NCBI RefSeq assembly: GCF_947494015.1
Contig: NZ_CANLTL010000001.1
Location: 62,001-126,000, forward strand
Direction: 5' to 3'
DNA length: 64,000 nucleotides
DNA from: an uncultured Cellulomonas sp.
GTDB taxonomy: Bacteria > Actinomycetota > Actinomycetes > Actinomycetales > Cellulomonadaceae
Position numbers and translations under genes: made by a program. Under the pieces are notes generated by a model. That model did no database searches and had not been told where the DNA came from. It saw nothing but the letters and a program-made list of their open reading frames with translations. Below, in pieces: positions 8,341 through 17,804 of this stretch (the first letter of the stretch is position 1; the number at the start of each line of letters is the position of its first letter).

Positions 8341-9357
8341 TCAGTACTCGCGGGTGGGCAGGGCCTCGATCGCGGCGGCCTGGTCGAAGGCCTGGTCCTC
8401 GACCACGATGCGCTTCTCGACCTCCTCGCCGGCGACCACGCTCTTGATGATGTCGGCCAGGTCCGGGCCCAGCAGCGGGTTGCACTCGACGATGTAGTTG
8501 ATCTTCCCGTCCGCCAGCGCCTGCATGCCGTCCTTGACCGCGTCGATCGTCACGATCTTGATGTCCTCGCCCGGCGTCAGACCGGCGGCCTCGATCGCCT
8601 CGATGGCACCCAGACCCATGTCGTCGTTGTGGGCGTACACCAGGTCGATGTCGTCATGCGCCTGCAGGAAGCCCTCCATCACCTGACGGCCCTCGGTCCG
8701 GGTGAAGTTGCCGGTCTGGGACGCGATGATCTGGATCTCGGGGTTGCCCTCGATCGCCATCTCGAACCCTTCCTTGCGGTCCACCGCCGGCGCCGCACCC
8801 GTGGTCCCCTGCAGCTCGACGACGTTCAGCGGCTCACCGCCCAGGTTCTCCACGACCCACTCGCCCGCACGCTGACCCTCCAGCACGAAGTCCGAGCCGA
8901 TGAACGACTCGTACAGCGACTCGTCCTCGGAGTCCACCGCGCGGTCGGTCAGCACGACCGGGATCCCCGCGTTCTTCGCCTCTTCCAGGACCGCGTCCCA
9001 CCCGGACTCCACCACCGGGGAGAACGCGATCACGTCCACCCCCTGGGCGATGTACGACCGGATCGCCTGGATCTGGTTCTCCTGCTTCTGCTGCGCGTCG
9101 GAGAACGAGAGCTCGAAGCCGTTCTCCTCGGTCAGCGTGTCCTTGATGGACTTGGTGTTCGCCGCGCGCCAGCCGCTCTCCGCGCCGACCTGGGAGAAGC
9201 CGACCGAGATCAGGTCGCCACCGCCGCCGCCCTCGCCGCCCGCCCCGGCCTGCGCGTCGTCGCCGCCGTCACCACCGCCACAGGCGGCCAGACCCAACGC
9301 CATGAAGCCGGCCGCGACCGCTGCCACAGTCCGCTTGGTGAAGTTCGTGCTCCGCAT
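8341..9357 (-). CDS. ytfQ: Sugar-binding lipoprotein, YtfQ-type
   Basis: 338-residue extracellular receptor for the ABC importer encoded downstream. A lipoprotein signal ends in the lipobox LAAC (Cys about residue 26), followed by a Gly/Asp-rich tether. The mature part is a Peripla_BP_4 fold: VGFSQVGAESGWRAANTKS, DAQQKQENQIQAIRSYIAQ, DVIAFSPVVESGW and VYAHNDDMGLGAIEAIE are close to the YtfQ pattern. The ATG at 9357 is preceded by a strong GAGGAGGAG ribosome site. The promoter about 100 bases upstream carries the TGTGAGCGTTAACA operator shared with araB, so repression by AraR and induction by arabinose are expected. Confidence 0.92.
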   Translation of the reverse strand: MRSTNFTKRTVAAVAAGFMALGLAACGGGDGGDDAQAGAGGEGGGGGDLISVGFSQVGAESGWRAANTKSIKDTLTEENGFELSFSDAQQKQENQIQAIRSYIAQGVDVIAFSPVVESGWDAVLEEAKNAGIPVVLTDRAVDSEDESLYESFIGSDFVLEGQRAGEWVVENLGGEPLNVVELQGTTGAAPAVDRKEGFEMAIEGNPEIQIIASQTGNFTRTEGRQVMEGFLQAHDDIDLVYAHNDDMGLGAIEAIEAAGLTPGEDIKIVTIDAVKDGMQALADGKINYIVECNPLLGPDLADIIKSVVAGEEVEKRIVVEDQAFDQAAAIEALPTREY

Positions 9358-9448
9358 GGTTCTCCTCCTCGAGACGCGTCTGCCGGTCGGGTCCTCGGTG
9401 GCCCGGGGGCACGGCAGCGCGGTGTCGCCCTCGACCCGCTGCGAGCAA

Positions 9449-9476
9449 GTGTTAACGCTCACATGCAGCCGGTCAA
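9449..9476 (-). promoter_or_regulatory. ytfQ operon promoter with AraR operator
   Basis: On the minus strand: TTGACC (9476-9471), 16 bases, TAACAC (9454-9449). The 14-mer TGTGAGCGTTAACA occupies 9463-9450, covering spacer and -10. It is identical to the site before araB and fits the known consensus of LacI-type AraR repressors of actinobacteria (TGTnAGCGnTnACA). Confidence 0.8.
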
Positions 9477-9800
9477 GGTGCATCAGCATCACAGGTCGAT
9501 AACGGCGTGACCGGCACGGGAACCAACTCGGAGGCGGCCGAGCGACCCGGTCCGTCGGGGCAGACGAGCGATCCTGTCCGGCGGTCACCGACCGGACCGC
9601 AGATCGGGCGACGCCCGTGGCGGCGACGGGCGCGAGCCGCAGGGACGGTCCGCGCCGACCGGTCCTCACCGTCGCATCGCCGGGCGACGGACGACGGCCC
9701 GGGCGGCGCGAATGTTGAGTTCACGGTCCGGACGCAACGCCGGCCCCCCTCGGTGTCGAACGGCCCAACGGGCGCAAAAGACACGGTTCGGTCACGACGC

Positions 9801-9836
9801 TTGGCACGCTTGGCTTCAGGTCCTAAAGTCAGGACC
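9801..9836 (+). promoter_or_regulatory. chvE promoter with overlapping inverted repeat
   Basis: TTGGCA (9801-9806), 17 bases, TAAAGT (9824-9829). The perfect inverted repeat GGTCCT-AAAGTC-AGGACC (9819-9836) covers the -10 element. This is a plausible operator for the ROK regulator encoded at 14034 in the same cluster. Confidence 0.65.
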
Positions 9837-9953
9837 ACAACAGCGGCATGGCCGGCCCTCTGTCGCAACGACCGGGGCCGGCCTGGACCGGGCGTCGACG
9901 CCTCGTCCCTGCCCGGGCGGCCGGAAGCCGTACAGAACAGAAGGTGGACAAGG

Positions 9954-11099
9954 ATGTCTCGTATGTGGAAGAGGACCGCGGCTGGTCTCCTGACGGCCGG
10001 CCTGATGGTCGGCTCGCTGACCGCGTGCAGCAGCGAGCGGGAGCCCGCCGCGGGCGGCGGTGACGCCACCGCGGGTGGCGCCGCGGCGGCCGAGGACACC
10101 CTGGTGGGCATCGCGATGCCGACGAAGAGCCTCGAGCGCTGGAACCGTGACGGCGCGAACCTGGAGGAGCAGCTGCAGGAGGCGGGCTACGAGACCACGC
10201 TGCAGTACGCCGACAACAAGGTCGACCAGCAGATCACCCAGCTGCAGAACATGATCAACCAGGAGGCCGACATCCTCGTCGTGGCCTCCATCGACGGCAC
10301 CGCGCTCGCGCCCGTCCTGCAGACGGCCGCGGACCGCGACATCACGGTCATCGCGTACGACCGCCTCATCAACGACACCGAGAACGTCGACTACTACGCG
10401 ACGTTCGACAACTACCAGGTCGGCCAGCTCCAGGGTCAGTTCATCGAGGAGCAGCTCGGCCTCGCCGACGGCGCCGGGCCGTTCAACCTCGAGCCCTTCG
10501 CCGGGTCGCCGGACGACAACAACGCCAAGTTCTTCTTCTCCGGCGCGTGGGACGTCCTGCTCCCCTACGTCGAGAGCGGCCAGCTCCAGGTCCCGTCGGG
10601 CAAGGCCCCGGCGTCGAACGACGACTGGCAGAGCATCGGCATCCAGGGCTGGGGCTCGGACACCGCCCAGGCCGAGATGGAGAACCGCCTCAACTCGTTC
10701 TACAGCGGCGGCACGAAGGTCGACGTCGTCCTGTCCCCCAACGACTCGCTCGCGCTGGGCATCGCCCAGGCGCTCGAGGGCGCCGGGTACACCCCCGGTG
10801 AGGACTGGCCGATCATCACCGGTCAGGACGCGGACAACGCCAACGTGCTCAACATGCTCGCCGGCAAGCAGGCCATGACGGTCTGGAAGGACACCCGCGA
10901 GCTCGCCGACCGCACCGCCACCATGGTCGACCAGATCGCCCAGGGCGAGACCGTCGAGGTCAACGACGAGGAGACGTACGACAACGGCGTCAAGGTCGTC
11001 CCGACGTTCCTGCTCCCGCCGGTCGTCGTCACGCCGGACAACGTCCAGGAGACCCTCGTGGACTCGGGCTTCTACGAGGCCGGCGACCTCGGTCTGTAG
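9954..11099 (+). CDS. chvE: Multiple-sugar-binding lipoprotein, ChvE/XylF-type
   Basis: 381-residue receptor of an ABC sugar importer. The lipobox is LTAC (Cys about residue 25). The segments VGIAMPTKSLERWNRDG, LQYADNKVDQQITQLQNMI, VASIDGTALAPVL and VIAYDRLI--NVDYYATFDNYQVG match ChvE, the Agrobacterium receptor for aldoses such as glucose, galactose, arabinose and xylose. Xylose or another pentose is a likely ligand here given the arabinose genes nearby. ATG 9954 is 9 bases after AGAAGG; an in-frame ATG three codons later is possible. It is the first gene of a plus-strand operon with gguA and gguB. Confidence 0.9.
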   Translation: MSRMWKRTAAGLLTAGLMVGSLTACSSEREPAAGGGDATAGGAAAAEDTLVGIAMPTKSLERWNRDGANLEEQLQEAGYETTLQYADNKVDQQITQLQNMINQEADILVVASIDGTALAPVLQTAADRDITVIAYDRLINDTENVDYYATFDNYQVGQLQGQFIEEQLGLADGAGPFNLEPFAGSPDDNNAKFFFSGAWDVLLPYVESGQLQVPSGKAPASNDDWQSIGIQGWGSDTAQAEMENRLNSFYSGGTKVDVVLSPNDSLALGIAQALEGAGYTPGEDWPIITGQDADNANVLNMLAGKQAMTVWKDTRELADRTATMVDQIAQGETVEVNDEETYDNGVKVVPTFLLPPVVVTPDNVQETLVDSGFYEAGDLGL

Positions 11100-11107
11100 A
11101 CCGACCG

Positions 11108-11159
11108 CACCTCGACGCCGCCGGCGTCCGCCTCCGCGGACGCCGGCGGCGTCGAGGTG
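11108..11159 (+). terminator. Intercistronic hairpin between chvE and gguA
   Basis: A perfect 24-bp stem (11108-11131 with 11136-11159) and loop CTCC, 8 bases after the chvE stop. No U-tract follows and the transporter genes lie directly downstream. An attenuator or mRNA-stability element that keeps receptor message high is the likely role. Confidence 0.75.
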
Positions 11160-11213
11160 GCCGTGCCCACCACCGGACATCGACCGTCGGGTGACCGACA
11201 GGGGCGAGGGAGC

Positions 11214-12761
11214 ATGAACGACCACATCCTCGAGATGCGGGGCATCACCAAGCGGTTCCCCGGCGTGATCGCGCTGCAGGACGTCACGCTCGCGGTCCGC
11301 CGCGGCGAGGTGCACGCGATCTGCGGCGAGAACGGCGCCGGCAAGTCGACGCTGATGAAGGTGCTGTCCGGGGTGTACCCGCACGGCGACTACGAGGGCG
11401 ACATCGTCCTCGACGGCAAGACCGTGGAGTTCCGCGGGATCCGCGACTCCGAGGCCGAGGGCGTCGTCATCATCCACCAGGAGCTCGCCCTGAGCCCCTA
11501 CCTGTCGATCGCCGAGAACATCTTCCTCGGCAACGAGCAGCTCTCCTCGCGCGGCGTCGTCGACTGGAACCGGACCAACGCACGGGCCGCGGACCTGCTC
11601 CGGCAGGTGGGCCTGACCGAGCGACCGGACACCAGGGTCATGGACATCGGTGTCGGCAAGCAGCAGCTCGTCGAGATCGCCAAGGCGCTGTCCAAGGAGG
11701 TCAAGCTCCTCATCCTCGACGAGCCCACCGCGGCGCTCAACGACGAGGACAGCGCGCACCTGCTCGGCCTGATCCGGGGCCTGCGGGACCGCGGCATCAC
11801 GTCGATCATCATCAGCCACAAGCTGAACGAGATCGAGGCGATCGCCGACTCCACGACGATCATCCGCGACGGCCGGACGATCGAGACCCTCGAGATGCAC
11901 GGCGCCGAGCCCGTCAGCGAGGAGCGCATCATCCGCGGGATGGTCGGCCGCTCGCTCGACAACCGGTTCCCGGAGCACACCCCGAGCATCGGCGCCGAGG
12001 TGCTGCGGATCGAGGACTGGACCGTGCACCACCCGGTCGACCAGAGCCGGCTCGTCGTCGACGGCGCCAGCATCACCGTGAACCGCGGCGAGATCGTCGG
12101 GCTCGCCGGTCTCATGGGCGCGGGCCGCACCGAGCTCGCCATGAGCGTCTTCGGCCGCTCCTACGGCTCGCGGATCTCCGGGCGGGTCTTCAAGGACGGC
12201 AAGCCCGTCCACCTGCACACCGTCGACCAGGCCATCAAGAGCGGCCTCGCCTACGCGACCGAGGACCGCAAGCACTACGGGCTCAACCTCATCGACACGG
12301 TGCAGCACAACGTGTCGGCGGCCGCGCTGGACAAGCTCTCCCGCGGCGGGGTCGTCGACCGCCGGCAGGAGGGCACCGTCGCCGAGCGGTTCCGCAAGGA
12401 CCTCAACATCAAGACCCACACCGTGCAGGCCTTCGTCGGCAAGCTCTCCGGCGGGAACCAGCAGAAGGTCGTGCTGAGCAAGTGGATCTACGCCGACCCG
12501 GACGTGCTCATCCTCGACGAGCCCACCCGCGGCATCGACGTGGGGGCCAAGTACGAGATCTACACGATCATCAACAAGCTCGCCGAGCAGGGCAAGGGCG
12601 TGCTGGTCATCTCCTCCGAGCTGCCCGAGCTGCTCGGGATCTGCGACCGCATCTACACCCTGAGCCAGGGGCGGGTCACCGGTGAGGTGCCACGCGCCGA
12701 GGCCACCCAGGAACGACTCATGCAGTACATGACCATGGAGAAGGACGGGAAGGCGTCATGA
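11214..12761 (+). CDS. gguA: Sugar ABC transporter ATP-binding protein, GguA/XylG-type
   Basis: 515-residue ATPase with two ABC domains that drives sugar import with ChvE and GguB. Domain 1: Walker [10 protein letters not shown] (about residue 39), [19 protein letters not shown] after the Q-loop, Walker [13 protein letters not shown]. Domain 2: degenerate P-loop [20 protein letters not shown], signature LSGGNQQKV, Walker [16 protein letters not shown]. This layout is that of XylG/GguA (MmsA). ATG 11214 follows GGGGCGAGGGAG. Its stop overlaps the gguB start as ATGA. Confidence 0.92.
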   Translation: MNDHILEMRGITKRFPGVIALQDVTLAVRRGEVHAICGENGAGKSTLMKVLSGVYPHGDYEGDIVLDGKTVEFRGIRDSEAEGVVIIHQELALSPYLSIAENIFLGNEQLSSRGVVDWNRTNARAADLLRQVGLTERPDTRVMDIGVGKQQLVEIAKALSKEVKLLILDEPTAALNDEDSAHLLGLIRGLRDRGITSIIISHKLNEIEAIADSTTIIRDGRTIETLEMHGAEPVSEERIIRGMVGRSLDNRFPEHTPSIGAEVLRIEDWTVHHPVDQSRLVVDGASITVNRGEIVGLAGLMGAGRTELAMSVFGRSYGSRISGRVFKDGKPVHLHTVDQAIKSGLAYATEDRKHYGLNLIDTVQHNVSAAALDKLSRGGVVDRRQEGTVAERFRKDLNIKTHTVQAFVGKLSGGNQQKVVLSKWIYADPDVLILDEPTRGIDVGAKYEIYTIINKLAEQGKGVLVISSELPELLGICDRIYTLSQGRVTGEVPRAEATQERLMQYMTMEKDGKAS

Positions 12762-13990
12762 GCGTCGACATGAACACCACGCCGAACCTGCCGGCCGGTG
12801 AGCGCGCCCGCGTGCCGCTCTCCCAGCGGCTCGGCGGGCTCGGCGGCAACGCGCGCCAGTACGGCATCTTCGGGGCGCTCGTCGTCATCATCCTGCTGTT
12901 CCAGGTGCTGACCGACGGCAAGCTCCTGCTCGCCAACAACGTCGCGTCCCTGTTCCAGCAGAACGCCTACGTGATGATCCTGGCGATCGGCATGGTGATG
13001 GTCATCGTCGCCGGGCACATCGACCTGTCGGTGGGATCGGTGGTCGCCTTCGTGGGCGGCATCGTGGCCCTGTCGATGCGGGACCTCGACCTGCCGTGGG
13101 CCGTGGCGATCCTCATCGGCCTCGCGGCGGGTGCCCTGGTCGGCGCCTGGCAGGGGTTCTGGGTGGCGTACATCGGCATCCCGGCGTTCATCGTCACCCT
13201 GGCGGGGATGCTGGTCTTCCGCGGCCTCGCCCTGGTCCTCGTCGGGGAGACGGTGGCCGGGCTGCCGCCCGAGTTCATCTCGATCGCCGGCGGCTCGCTG
13301 CCCAACGTCCTGGGCTTCGTCGGCAACGCCGACGTCGTCACGCTGGTCATCGGCGCCGTGGCGTTCCTCGCCCTGGCGTTCACGCAGGTCCGCGCCCGCC
13401 AGTCGATGCGCAAGCACAACCTGCACGCCGAGCCGGTGGGCGTGTTCATCACCAAGCTCGTCCTGGTCGCCCTCGGCATCGGTGCCCTGACCGTGATCCT
13501 GTCCTTCTCGGCCGGCGGCACGCCGATCGTGCTGGTCATCGTCGGCGTCCTGGTGGTCGTCTACTCCTTCCTCATGGGCCGGACCGTCTTCGGCCGGCAC
13601 ATCTACGCGATCGGCGGCAACCGGGCGGCGGCCGCGCTGTCCGGGGTGAGCACCAAGCGCGTCGACTTCTGGATCTTCGTCAACATCGGCGTGCTCGCCG
13701 CGGTCGCGGCGATCGTCACCACGTCGCGGGCGGGCGCCGCGATCGCGGCCGCCGGGCAGAACTACGAGCTGGACGCCATCGCCGCGTGCTTCATCGGTGG
13801 CGCGGCGGTCACCGGCGGCATCGGCCGGATCTCGGGCGCTATCGTCGGGGCGCTCATCATGGGCGTGCTGAACATGGGCCTGTCGATCATGGCGGTCGAC
13901 CCGGCGTGGCAGCAGGCCATCAAGGGTCTCGTGCTGCTGCTCGCGGTCGCCTTCGACCTGCTGAACAAGAGGCGCGCCGGCACCCGCTGA
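12758..13990 (+). CDS. gguB: Sugar ABC transporter permease, GguB/XylH-type
   Basis: 410-residue multi-spanning permease. BPD_transp_2 signatures are present: [17 protein letters not shown] in the first half and [20 protein letters not shown] near the end. It is longer than YjfF-type permeases by an extra pair of helices around residues 195-265, a feature of the XylH/GguB branch. The C-terminus LNKRRAGTR is short and basic. It closes a three-gene importer operon; the ROK regulator follows 43 bases later on the same strand and may be co-transcribed. Confidence 0.92.
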   Translation: MSVDMNTTPNLPAGERARVPLSQRLGGLGGNARQYGIFGALVVIILLFQVLTDGKLLLANNVASLFQQNAYVMILAIGMVMVIVAGHIDLSVGSVVAFVGGIVALSMRDLDLPWAVAILIGLAAGALVGAWQGFWVAYIGIPAFIVTLAGMLVFRGLALVLVGETVAGLPPEFISIAGGSLPNVLGFVGNADVVTLVIGAVAFLALAFTQVRARQSMRKHNLHAEPVGVFITKLVLVALGIGALTVILSFSAGGTPIVLVIVGVLVVVYSFLMGRTVFGRHIYAIGGNRAAAALSGVSTKRVDFWIFVNIGVLAAVAAIVTTSRAGAAIAAAGQNYELDAIAACFIGGAAVTGGIGRISGAIVGALIMGVLNMGLSIMAVDPAWQQAIKGLVLLLAVAFDLLNKRRAGTR

Positions 13991-14033
13991 GGAGCGACGT
14001 CCGGACCGGATCGCGACACCAGGGGGGCGTGCG

Positions 14034-15245
14034 GTGAGCAGGCGCGCAGGGGCGACGGCGGGGTCGCAGTCGTCCCTGCGCCTGGCGAACCGCTCCCTGG
14101 TGGTGGACACGGTCAAGCAGTACGGCGGGCTCACGCAGGTCGAGCTCGCCGCGGCGACCGGCCTGTCGGCCGCCACGGTGTCGACGATCGTCCGTGAGCT
14201 CCTCGCCGCGGGCGTCGTCGACATCGCGACCACCACCCGCAGCGGTCGACGTGCCCAGATGGTCACCCTCGCCCGGCGGGTCGGGCTCGCCGTCGGCGTC
14301 CAGGTCGGGCACCGGCACCTGCGGATCGTGCTCGGTGACTTCACGCACGAGGTGATCGCCGAGCAGAGCCTGCCCCTGCCCCACGAGCACCGCGTCGACA
14401 CGACGCTGGACCGGGTCGCCCTGCTGGTGATCGACCTGCTCGAGCAGATGGGCTCCACCCTCGAGGACGTCGTGGGGCTGGGCATCGGGCTGCCCGCGCC
14501 GGTCGACACCGCCACCGGCACCATCTCCGTGCAGGACATCATGCGAGGCTGGGAGGACGTCCACGTCGGCCGGATCATGTCCGAGCGACTGGGCCGGCCG
14601 GTCTACGTGGACAACGACGCCAACCTCGGCGCCCTCGCCGAGAGCACGCTCGGGGCCTCCGCCGACCGGGTCGACTCGGTGTTCGTCCGGGCGTCCTACG
14701 GGACCGGCGCCGGCATCGTGCTGAACCGGTCGCTGCACCGCGGCTTCGCCGGGACCGCCGGGGAGATCGGCCACCTCCAGCTCGACCCGCAGGGTGCGAT
14801 CTGCCGCTGCGGGAGCCGGGGCTGCCTCGACACGGTCGTCGGGGCGACGGCGCTGATCGACGCGCTGCGCAGCGCCTACGGGAGCCTGACGCTGCGCGAC
14901 GTCATCTCCCGTGCGAACGACGGCGACCGCGGGTGCGCCCAGGTCATCTCGGACGCGGGCGCCACCATCGGCGCCGTCATCGCGTCGCTGGCGGTCGCCG
15001 TCAACCCGCAGTGCGTCGTCGTCGGCGGCGAGCTGGCCGAGACCGGGGAGCTGCTGCTCGCGCCGCTGCGCGAGGCGGTCAACCGCCGTCTGCTGCCGAA
15101 CCGCGTCGCCCCCATGGAGGTGGTGCTGGGTGCCCTCGGCACCCGGGCCGAGGCGCTCGGTGCGATGCTGCTGGCCCTGCAGTCCACCGACGTCCCGCTC
15201 GACGAGCTCGACCGGGACGCGTCCGCACCGGGGGTGCTGCGATGA
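14034..15245 (+). CDS. ROK-family transcriptional regulator (XylR/NagC type)
   Basis: 403 residues: an N-terminal winged helix (about 20-80; GGLTQVELAAATGLSAATVSTIVRE cut here to its key part, TQVELAAATGLSAATVS) followed by a ROK sugar-kinase-like fold. The zinc site is visible as the CxCGxxGCxD motif in ICRCGSRGCLD, and a helix end GEIGHL precedes it. The GTG at 14034 follows AGGGGGG. ROK repressors of this type bind a sugar in the kinase-like domain and release an inverted-repeat operator. The neighbour importer and the repeat at 9819-9836 make it the likely regulator of chvE-gguA-gguB, probably with xylose as effector; both are inference. Confidence 0.88.
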   Translation: MSRRAGATAGSQSSLRLANRSLVVDTVKQYGGLTQVELAAATGLSAATVSTIVRELLAAGVVDIATTTRSGRRAQMVTLARRVGLAVGVQVGHRHLRIVLGDFTHEVIAEQSLPLPHEHRVDTTLDRVALLVIDLLEQMGSTLEDVVGLGIGLPAPVDTATGTISVQDIMRGWEDVHVGRIMSERLGRPVYVDNDANLGALAESTLGASADRVDSVFVRASYGTGAGIVLNRSLHRGFAGTAGEIGHLQLDPQGAICRCGSRGCLDTVVGATALIDALRSAYGSLTLRDVISRANDGDRGCAQVISDAGATIGAVIASLAVAVNPQCVVVGGELAETGELLLAPLREAVNRRLLPNRVAPMEVVLGALGTRAEALGAMLLALQSTDVPLDELDRDASAPGVLR

Positions 15246-15354
15246 TGCGAGGCGCCCGGACCGGGGTGCCGCCACGGCGGCGCCGGTCCACGACCTGGGA
15301 CCCGCCGGGTCGACCGCACGGGGAACGAGCCGACGAGGGAGCAGGTGAGAGGCG

Positions 15355-16155
15355 ATGAGCGACGAGGCTCGGGTGCCCCTGCTGGCGATGCGCGGCATCA
15401 CCATGCGGTTCGGCGCCGTGGAGGCGCTGGTCGACGTGGACCTCGAGGTGCACGCCCACGAGGTGGTCGCCCTGGTGGGCGACAACGGGGCCGGCAAGTC
15501 CACGCTGGCCAAGATGATCTCCGGCGTGCTCCAGCCCGACGCCGGGATCATCGAGATCGACGGCGAGCCGGTGACCGTGCCGACCCCCCAGGCCGCCGCG
15601 GCGCTCGGGGTCGCCACCGTGTTCCAGGACCTCGCGCTGTGCGAGAACCTGGACGTGACGTCCAACCTCTTCCTGGGCCGCGAGCTGCGCTCGCGCTGGG
15701 TGCGCGACGACGGGCAGATGGAGGAGGTCGCCCGCCGGATCCTGCGCAGCCTCAGCTCCCGGATCCCGTCGGTGCGGTCCCCGCTGTCGACCCTGTCCAA
15801 GGGACAGCGTCAGTCCGTGGCGATCGCCCGCACGCTGATCGGCTCGCCGCGCATCGTCGTCCTGGACGAGCCCACCGCCGCGCTGTCCGTGGTGCAGACG
15901 GCCGAGGTGCTCACGCACATCGAGCAGCTGCGCAACCTCGGCCTCGCCGTGGTCCTCATCAGCCACAACATGACCGACGTACGCGCCGTCGCGGACCGCA
16001 TCGAGGTGCTGCGGCACGGCCGCAACAACGGGTCCCTCGACGTGGCGACGTCCAGCTACGAGGAGGTCATCGCGGCGATCACCGGCGCCCCGACCGAGCC
16101 GCGCCCCGCACAGCACGCGCCCCTGCGCAGCTCGACCACCGCTTGGCCGGCCTGA
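15355..16155 (+). CDS. Orphan single-domain sugar-type ABC ATPase
   Basis: 266 residues with one ABC domain: Walker A GDNGAGKST (about residue 40), FQDLALCENLDVTSNLFLG after the Q-loop, signature LSKGQRQSV in place of LSGGQ, Walker [14 protein letters not shown]-loop LISHNMTDV. The sequence is that of the first half of a sugar ATPase, as in FrcA, which is a true single-domain member. No permease or receptor accompanies it: the plus-strand cluster ends here at a hairpin. It could serve gguB as an alternative motor, or pair with a permease elsewhere. Spacing from the ROK gene is 109 bases; ATG 15355 follows GTGAGAGG. Confidence 0.85.
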   Translation: MSDEARVPLLAMRGITMRFGAVEALVDVDLEVHAHEVVALVGDNGAGKSTLAKMISGVLQPDAGIIEIDGEPVTVPTPQAAAALGVATVFQDLALCENLDVTSNLFLGRELRSRWVRDDGQMEEVARRILRSLSSRIPSVRSPLSTLSKGQRQSVAIARTLIGSPRIVVLDEPTAALSVVQTAEVLTHIEQLRNLGLAVVLISHNMTDVRAVADRIEVLRHGRNNGSLDVATSSYEEVIAAITGAPTEPRPAQHAPLRSSTTAWPA

Positions 16156-16167
16156 CCGCCGGTCGCA

Positions 16168-16193
16168 CGGCCCGACCCCGCGGGGCCGGGCCG
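16168..16193. terminator. Bidirectional terminator between the ABC ATPase and araA
   Basis: Twelve-base arms (16168-16179, 16182-16193) with one mismatch around a GC centre, in the 49-base gap between two convergent genes. Confidence 0.6.
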
Positions 16194-16204
16194 CGCGGCG
16201 CGTC

Positions 16205-17713
16205 CTACAGCCCCTGCGCGAGCCGGTAGTACGCCTGGTTGGTGCGGACCTCGCGGGCGAACGAGCGGCGCGTGGTGTCCTCGTCGATGACCAGCAGCTC
16301 CGTGCGGGCGATCTCGGCGAAGTCCTCCCACACCTCCACGTCCAGCGCGGTGGTCAGCACCGTGTGGTGGGCGCCGCCCGCGGTGAGCCACGCCTCGGCC
16401 GACGTCGTGAAGTCCGGGCGCGGCTTCCAGACCGCCCGCGCGACCGGGAGGTTGGGCAGCTCCGCATCGGGCGCGACGACGTCGACCACGTTGGCGGTGA
16501 GCCGGAACCGGTCGCGCATGTCGGCCAGGGAGACCACCACGCCGACGCCGGGGTCGGTGTCGAAGACGAGGCGGACCGGGTCCTCGCGGTCGCCGATGCC
16601 CAGCGGGTGCACCTCGAGCGACGGCCGGCCGGTGGTCAGGGTCGGGCAGATCTCGAGCATGTGGGCGCCGAGGATCTTCTCGTCGCCCGGCACGAGGTCG
16701 TAGGTGTAGTCCTCCATGAGCGAGGCACCGCCGGGCAGCCCCTGGCCCATGACCTTGGCGGCGCGGACCAGGATGGCTGTCTTCCAGTCGCCCTCGGCGC
16801 CGAAGCCGTACCCGTCGGCCATCAGCCGCTGGACGGCCAGGCCGGGCAGCTGCCGCAGCCCGCCGAGGTCCTCGAAGTTGGTGGTGAACGCCTGCGCACC
16901 GACCCGCTCGAGCAGCGTGCGCAGGCCGATCTCCTGCCGCGCGCCGTAGCGCAGCGACTCGTGCCGCTCGCCGCCCGCGCGGAGCTCGGGGACGACGTCG
17001 TACTGCTCTTCGTACTGCCCGACCAGGGCGTCGATCTCGGCGTCGCCGACGGCGTCGACCACCTCGACGAGGTCGTTCACGCCCCAGGTGCTGACCTCGA
17101 CGCCGAACCGCAGCTGCGCCTCGGTCTTGTCGCCCTCGGTCACCGCGACGTTGCGCATGTTGTCGCCGAAGCGCGCCAGCCGCAGCTCGTGGGTGGCCTT
17201 CCAGCCCGCGGCGGCGCGGACCCAGCCGCCGATCCGCGCACGCACCGCCGGGTTCGTGGCGTGCCCGACGACCGTCTTGCGGGCGACCCCGAGCCGGGTC
17301 TGGATGTATCCGAACTCGCGGTCGCCGTGCGCGGCCTGGTTGAGGTTCATGAAGTCCATGTCGATGTCCGCCCACGGCAGCTCGACGTTCGCCTGCGTGT
17401 GCAGGTGCAGCAGCGGCACGCGGAGCGCGTCCAGGCCCGCGATCCACATCTTGGCCGGCGAGAAGGTGTGCATCCACGCCACCACCCCGAGCACCTCGTC
17501 GGCGGCGTTGGCCTCCAGCGCCATCCGTCGGATGGCGTCGGAGCTCTTCAGGACGGGCTTCCACACGATCTTGACCGGGATCTCGCCGGACTCGTCCAGC
17601 ACCCGCGCGATGCCCTGGGACTGCTCGGCGACCTGGCGCAGGGTCTCCTCGCCGTACAGGTCCTGGCTGCCGGTGAGGAACCAGATCTCGCGGTCGGCGT
17701 ACGGCTTGGTCAT
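16205..17713 (-). CDS. araA: L-arabinose isomerase
   Basis: 502 residues, the usual family length. Converts L-arabinose to L-ribulose in the cytoplasm with Mn2+. Start [21 protein letters not shown] matches the conserved AraA opening ([13 protein letters not shown]). Metal and active-site regions are recognisable: [34 protein letters not shown] and TAGGAHHT. It is the last gene of araB-araD-araA, 91 bases after araD. The spacing and a convergent terminator downstream mark the operon end. Confidence 0.97.
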   Translation of the reverse strand: MTKPYADREIWFLTGSQDLYGEETLRQVAEQSQGIARVLDESGEIPVKIVWKPVLKSSDAIRRMALEANAADEVLGVVAWMHTFSPAKMWIAGLDALRVPLLHLHTQANVELPWADIDMDFMNLNQAAHGDREFGYIQTRLGVARKTVVGHATNPAVRARIGGWVRAAAGWKATHELRLARFGDNMRNVAVTEGDKTEAQLRFGVEVSTWGVNDLVEVVDAVGDAEIDALVGQYEEQYDVVPELRAGGERHESLRYGARQEIGLRTLLERVGAQAFTTNFEDLGGLRQLPGLAVQRLMADGYGFGAEGDWKTAILVRAAKVMGQGLPGGASLMEDYTYDLVPGDEKILGAHMLEICPTLTTGRPSLEVHPLGIGDREDPVRLVFDTDPGVGVVVSLADMRDRFRLTANVVDVVAPDAELPNLPVARAVWKPRPDFTTSAEAWLTAGGAHHTVLTTALDVEVWEDFAEIARTELLVIDEDTTRRSFAREVRTNQAYYRLAQGL

Positions 17714-17804
17714 GTCGGGCTCCTGGTGCTGGGGGTCGATCGGGCGGGCGCCGGGCTGCGTCCCGCCGGGGGTCGGGTGGTCCCGGGGGCCACGACCGGG
17801 GCGG

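Larger units (their letters stand above)
9358..9953. other. Divergent intergenic region between the two receptor operons
   Basis: 596 bases without a credible gene. The left end holds the AraR-controlled minus-strand promoter (9449-9476). The right end holds a plus-strand promoter with an inverted repeat (9801-9836). Frames open through the middle on both strands are arginine- and proline-rich and look like no protein. I see no further structure between about 9510 and 9800. Confidence 0.7.

Noticed and set aside
9507-9953. N-terminal extension of ChvE from 9507
   Set aside because: The extension is low-complexity and covers the promoter; the start at 9954 has a ribosome site and a lipoprotein signal.
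9816-12419. Minus-strand frame of 867 codons over chvE and gguA
   Set aside because: Composition is antisense noise; the plus strand encodes well-known ABC proteins here.
6740-12761. Degenerate second Walker A motifs in ytfR and gguA as broken ATPases
   Set aside because: A non-standard second P-loop is the rule in RbsA/XylG-type two-domain ATPases.
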